Shown piece after piece: positions 5,616 to 8,185 of a stretch of DNA of 8,185 bases (position 1 is its first letter; each line of letters opens with the position of its first letter). The notes under the pieces are model-generated. The model ran no database searches. It saw only the letters and a list, made by a program, of their open reading frames with translations, and had not been told where the DNA came from. The stretch is from the NCBI GenBank assembly GCA_031401815.1, contig JANNRW010000057.1, forward strand, positions 1-8,185. Direction: 5' to 3'. The position numbers were made by a program, and so were the translations under genes. Source of the stretch: JANNRW01 sp031401815 (GTDB lineage Bacteria > Desulfobacterota > Desulfuromonadia > Geobacterales > DSM-12255).

Positions 5616-7982
5616 ATGCCAAAAAAAATGCTTATAAATGCCCTCCATCCGGAAGAGGCGCGGGTTGCGATTGTCGATGAAAACGGGCAGCTGGTTGATC
5701 TCGATATCGAGATAACCGGAAGTGAACAGCAGCGCGGCAACATCTATAAAGGGGTCGTACTCAGGGTTGAGCCTGCGCTACAGGCCGCTTTCATTGACAT
5801 CGGGCTGAAAAAACCGGGCTTCCTGCAACTTGGCGAACTTCACCCTGACAACTGGCAGTGGCGTGATGATCTGCCGGAAGATCAGCGCAAGAAAAGACCT
5901 CGCATTCAGGAGGTGCTTCGTCGCGGGCAGGAGCTTCTGGTACAGGTGGAAAAAGATGAGCGGGAGATGAAGGGGGCGGCTGTTACCTCGTATATCTCTA
6001 TTCCCGGTCGCTACATGGTGATCATGCCGGGCAGCGACTCTTCCGGGATCTCGCGCAAGGTTGAAGGTGAGGGTGAACGGAAGAAGCTGAAGGATATGGT
6101 CAAGGAGATGACCATACCTGAGGGGGTTGGTTACATCATCCGCACCGAGGCTGTAGGCCGGACTCTGGAGGAGCTGCAAAAGGATCTGGACTCACTTATT
6201 GCCAACTACAATGAAATAGTTGAAAAGGGGAAACAGATCAAAGGCCCGGATATAATTTACAAGGAGTACGCTGTTGTCATCCGTACAATACGTGATTATT
6301 TTTCTGCTGATATCGATGAAGTCCTGGTTGACAGCAAGGAGGTCTACAAGGAGGCAAAGGCTTTTTTCAAGGAGACCATGCCTGCTCTGGAGAAGCGTGT
6401 AAAAATGCACCAGGAGAAGCGCCCCATCTTTTCCCGCTATCAGATAGAGGAGCAGATAGATCAGATCTATGAAAAAAAGGTGCCTCTGAAGTCCGGCGGA
6501 TCTCTGGTAATCGAGCCGACCGAGGCTCTGGTCTCGATTGATGTCAACTCAGGCAAATCAACCGGCGAGCGAGGAGTTGAAGATACAGCTTTTCGAACCA
6601 ATCTGGAAGCAGTTGAAGAGGCTGCAAGACAACTCCGTTTGCGAGACCTTGGCGGTCTCATCGTCCTTGACCTGATCGACATGCGAGAGTTGAAACATGT
6701 CAAGGAGGTCGAAAAGGCACTGAAGTCAGCTCTTAAAAGTGACAAGGCAAGGGTAACGGTAGGGAGAATATCCCAGTTTGGCATGCTTGAGATGTCACGC
6801 CAGAGGATCAAGCAGACCCTGGAGCAGGGGAGTGTTCTCGACTGTCCTCACTGTAGCGGTCGTGGCAAGGTCAAGGGGGTTGAGAATATGGCTATCTCCT
6901 TCCTGCGAAAAGTTCATGCTGCGGCAGCCAAGGGGAATGCCGCCGAAGTTCATGGAGCCCTGCCGCTTGAAGTCGCCTATTATCTGCTTAACCGCAAGAA
7001 GCGGGAGCTTGCGCAGATAGAAAACGACTACGACATAGAAGTTACTATCAAGGGGAAGCCATCTTTCCTGATGAACCAGCTTGAACTGGAGCTCATAAAA
7101 AGGGAGAAGGTCACTGAAACGCATCAGCCTGATGAAAAGAGCGCCAAAGGGAAGCCTGTCTTCATTGAAACGACTTCTCCTTCTGAGCCGGATAGTGAAG
7201 TTAAAGTTGATGATCTGGTGGTTGCACCCCCTGAAGAGACTTCAGCCAGGAAGAAAAAGTCTCGTAGCAAGAAAAAGAAGCTTGAGCCGGAACCTGTCGA
7301 GCTCTTGCTTGCCGAACCGGATGAACCTGAGGAGTCACATCCTTCAATTCCATCCGAACCACTCCCGGAAGAGCCTGCTGCTGAAGAGCAGGCGGACGCT
7401 GGAAAGAAGAAGCGTAAGCGCCGTCGCCGGAAAAAGGCAAAGCCAGCTGATGCTTTGGTTCTCCCGGACGGCGAAGCAAGCGCTTCTGAAGAGATTGCCA
7501 CTGAAGAAGTGCCGCATGAGGATGAGCTGACTTCTGCCGATGCTGAAGTATCAGTAACAAAGAAGAAAAAGCGCCGTCGCCGCAAGCGTGGCAGTACAAA
7601 GCCACCGGCTGAGGCAATGTCGCAGGAGATCATCGCCTCTCAGCCTGAAGCCGGGATTGTGGATGCAGACAGTGCTTCAGTTTTACCTGAGGAACCATCC
7701 TCCAGTAAAAAAAGGTCTAGAGAGAGGAAAAAACCTGCTGTTATCGGGACAGCTCTGGCTGATACACCAGATGTAACAATTGAAATGGAGTCTCATGCTC
7801 CTTCTGAAGAAAAACCGGCCAGGCGACGGGGCAGACCTGCTGTAAAAAAGGATTCAAATTCCGCTGAACCGGTCGTTGAAGCTCCTCCTGAAGTTTTTCA
7901 GGTTGAGCCGGAACTGCCCGCTGAAAAACCAAAGCCAAAGCGGGTTTCTCGAAAGAAAAAAGGAAAGGACGAAGAGGGTTAG
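5616..7982 (+). CDS. rne: RNase E/G-family endoribonuclease with long acidic/basic C-terminal tail
   Basis: Endoribonuclease for mRNA decay and rRNA/tRNA processing. The N-terminus (KKMLINA, then DLDIEITGSEQQRGNIYKG) is more RNase E-like than RNase G-like. The S1 domain is at about 38-125; R176-T177 match the 5'-monophosphate sensor pair R169/T170 of E. coli RNase E. The catalytic metal ligands D309 (in VSIDVNSG), N311 and D352 (in IVLDLIDM) keep the E. coli D303/N305/D346 spacing exactly. The Zn-link is C410-P-H-C413, so the core looks active and able to tetramerise. After about residue 495 comes a 290-residue low-complexity tail of Pro/Glu/Ser-rich stretches alternating with Lys/Arg clusters at about 545-555, 596-609, 649-658, 698-706, 736-746 and 771-788. 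The ATG at 5616 is chosen because it gives the family N-terminus (MPKKMLINA) and has AAGGA 9 bases upstream; an in-frame ATG at 5571 adds 15 unlikely residues. No convincing own promoter was seen in 5496-5615, and there is no terminator there, so co-transcription with the thioesterase is possible. Confidence 0.95.
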   Translation: MPKKMLINALHPEEARVAIVDENGQLVDLDIEITGSEQQRGNIYKGVVLRVEPALQAAFIDIGLKKPGFLQLGELHPDNWQWRDDLPEDQRKKRPRIQEVLRRGQELLVQVEKDEREMKGAAVTSYISIPGRYMVIMPGSDSSGISRKVEGEGERKKLKDMVKEMTIPEGVGYIIRTEAVGRTLEELQKDLDSLIANYNEIVEKGKQIKGPDIIYKEYAVVIRTIRDYFSADIDEVLVDSKEVYKEAKAFFKETMPALEKRVKMHQEKRPIFSRYQIEEQIDQIYEKKVPLKSGGSLVIEPTEALVSIDVNSGKSTGERGVEDTAFRTNLEAVEEAARQLRLRDLGGLIVLDLIDMRELKHVKEVEKALKSALKSDKARVTVGRISQFGMLEMSRQRIKQTLEQGSVLDCPHCSGRGKVKGVENMAISFLRKVHAAAAKGNAAEVHGALPLEVAYYLLNRKKRELAQIENDYDIEVTIKGKPSFLMNQLELELIKREKVTETHQPDEKSAKGKPVFIETTSPSEPDSEVKVDDLVVAPPEETSARKKKSRSKKKKLEPEPVELLLAEPDEPEESHPSIPSEPLPEEPAAEEQADAGKKKRKRRRRKKAKPADALVLPDGEASASEEIATEEVPHEDELTSADAEVSVTKKKKRRRRKRGSTKPPAEAMSQEIIASQPEAGIVDADSASVLPEEPSSSKKRSRERKKPAVIGTALADTPDVTIEMESHAPSEEKPARRRGRPAVKKDSNSAEPVVEAPPEVFQVEPELPAEKPKPKRVSRKKKGKDEEG

Positions 7983-8055
7983 CAACACTCTTTTCGGGGT
8001 TGAGATATGTTTGATGCACTCGCAAAATTTCTATACGAGTCCCCTCCCCCCTGGC

Positions 8056-8079
8056 GGGGGAGGGTTAGGGTGGGGGGGG
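8056..8079 (+). other. G-quadruplex motif in the RNase gene's downstream region
   Basis: Four G-tracts of 5, 3, 3 and 8 bases are separated by loops A, TTA and T. This satisfies the classic G3+N1-7 rule with very short loops. It is on the coding strand, 74 bases after the stop codon of the RNase gene, so a transcript running through would carry it. The first two tracts are also the 3' side of the left GC-rich hairpin, so the two folds exclude each other. Confidence 0.6.
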
Positions 8080-8123
8080 AGTTGCCATGATATCAGCTTA
8101 TTGCAGCTTCACCCACCCTCTGA

Positions 8124-8158
8124 CCCCCTCCTGTCAAGGGAGGGGGAAAAGATTTTTT
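8124..8158 (+). terminator. Possible terminator after the RNase gene
   Basis: An 8-bp GC-only-but-one stem (8124-8131 with 8139-8146) with a 7-base loop is followed, after AAAAGA, by six T at 8153-8158. The six-base gap between stem and T-run is wider than in a standard intrinsic terminator, and the hairpin is part of the palindromic repeat. It is the only terminator-like structure downstream of the RNase gene inside the window. Confidence 0.25.
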
Positions 8159-8185
8159 GCGAATGTATCAATATCTGATATTTCG

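Larger units (their letters stand above)
8003..8176. repeat. Large imperfect palindrome with two nested GC-rich hairpins (REPIN/MITE-like)
   Basis: The ends AGATAT (8003-8008) and ATATCT (8171-8176) are complementary. Inside them TTGATGCACTCGCAAAA (8011-8027) pairs with the reverse complement of 8155-8171, differing at only two positions in its first 17. Next, each arm carries a short GC-rich hairpin. The left has CCCTCCCCC (8042-8050) with GGGGGAGGG (8056-8064) and a 5-base loop. The right has CCCCCTCC (8124-8131) with GGAGGGGG (8139-8146) and a 7-base loop. The left arm's GGGTTAGGGTGGG also matches the right arm's CACCCACCCTCTGACCCCC in inverse orientation. The centre (8080-8109) contains no gene. 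Two REP-like units in head-to-head orientation are the layout of REPIN elements; a MITE is an alternative. No transposase is in the window. Confidence 0.75.

Noticed and set aside
7124..7633. Minus-strand Ser/Phe-rich frame opposite the RNase tail
   Set aside because: The composition is the mirror of Lys/Glu-rich codons in the RNase tail, so it is a compositional shadow.
8041..8147. Two related GC-rich units as a CRISPR array
   Set aside because: There are only two units, in inverted orientation, with no regular spacer and no cas genes.
7876..8178. Plus-strand frame running from the RNase tail through the palindrome
   Set aside because: It is out of frame with the RNase gene and its second half is translated repeat sequence.

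Overview
The window looks like chromosomal DNA from a deltaproteobacterium of the Geobacter/Desulfuromonas type. This is inferred from the mix of proteins (RNase E/G with a long charged tail, a YheS/YdiF-type ABC-F protein, a CvfB-like S1 protein), the moderate GC content and the two dispersed-repeat types in the intergenic gaps. No rRNA, tRNA or species marker is present, so the assignment is tentative.

Layout. Positions 1-640 are accessory in character. A BrnT/BrnA type II toxin-antitoxin pair reads leftward and is cut by the window edge inside brnA. It is followed by a rightward, 5'-truncated remnant of a second toxin, of the YoeB/Txe family. Positions 688-4171 hold three leftward genes: an ABC-F ATPase (2216-4171), a YehS/DUF1456 protein (1732-2226) that overlaps it by 11 bases and is probably translationally coupled to it, and a CvfB-like S1/winged-helix RNA-binding protein (688-1521). 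A 140-bp imperfect inverted repeat separates yehS from the cvfB-like gene. A divergent intergenic region (4172-4436) carries plausible sigma70 promoters facing both ways. Positions 4437-7982 hold two rightward genes: a double-hotdog acyl-CoA thioesterase and an RNase E/G-family endoribonuclease of 788 residues, whose last roughly 290 residues are a low-complexity acidic/basic tail. Downstream of it (8003-8176) lies a large imperfect palindrome with two nested GC-rich hairpins and a strong G-quadruplex motif.

How the genes fit together. The core genes lean toward RNA metabolism and translation (RNase E/G, ABC-F, S1 protein), but nothing shows that they form one pathway. The thioesterase is metabolic and looks independent. 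The left edge looks like a small toxin-antitoxin accumulation site. I found no convincing new multi-gene system. The most notable items are the unlisted YoeB remnant, the partial brnA, the two inverted-repeat elements, and the RNase tail with evenly spread basic clusters and an AT-hook-like motif.
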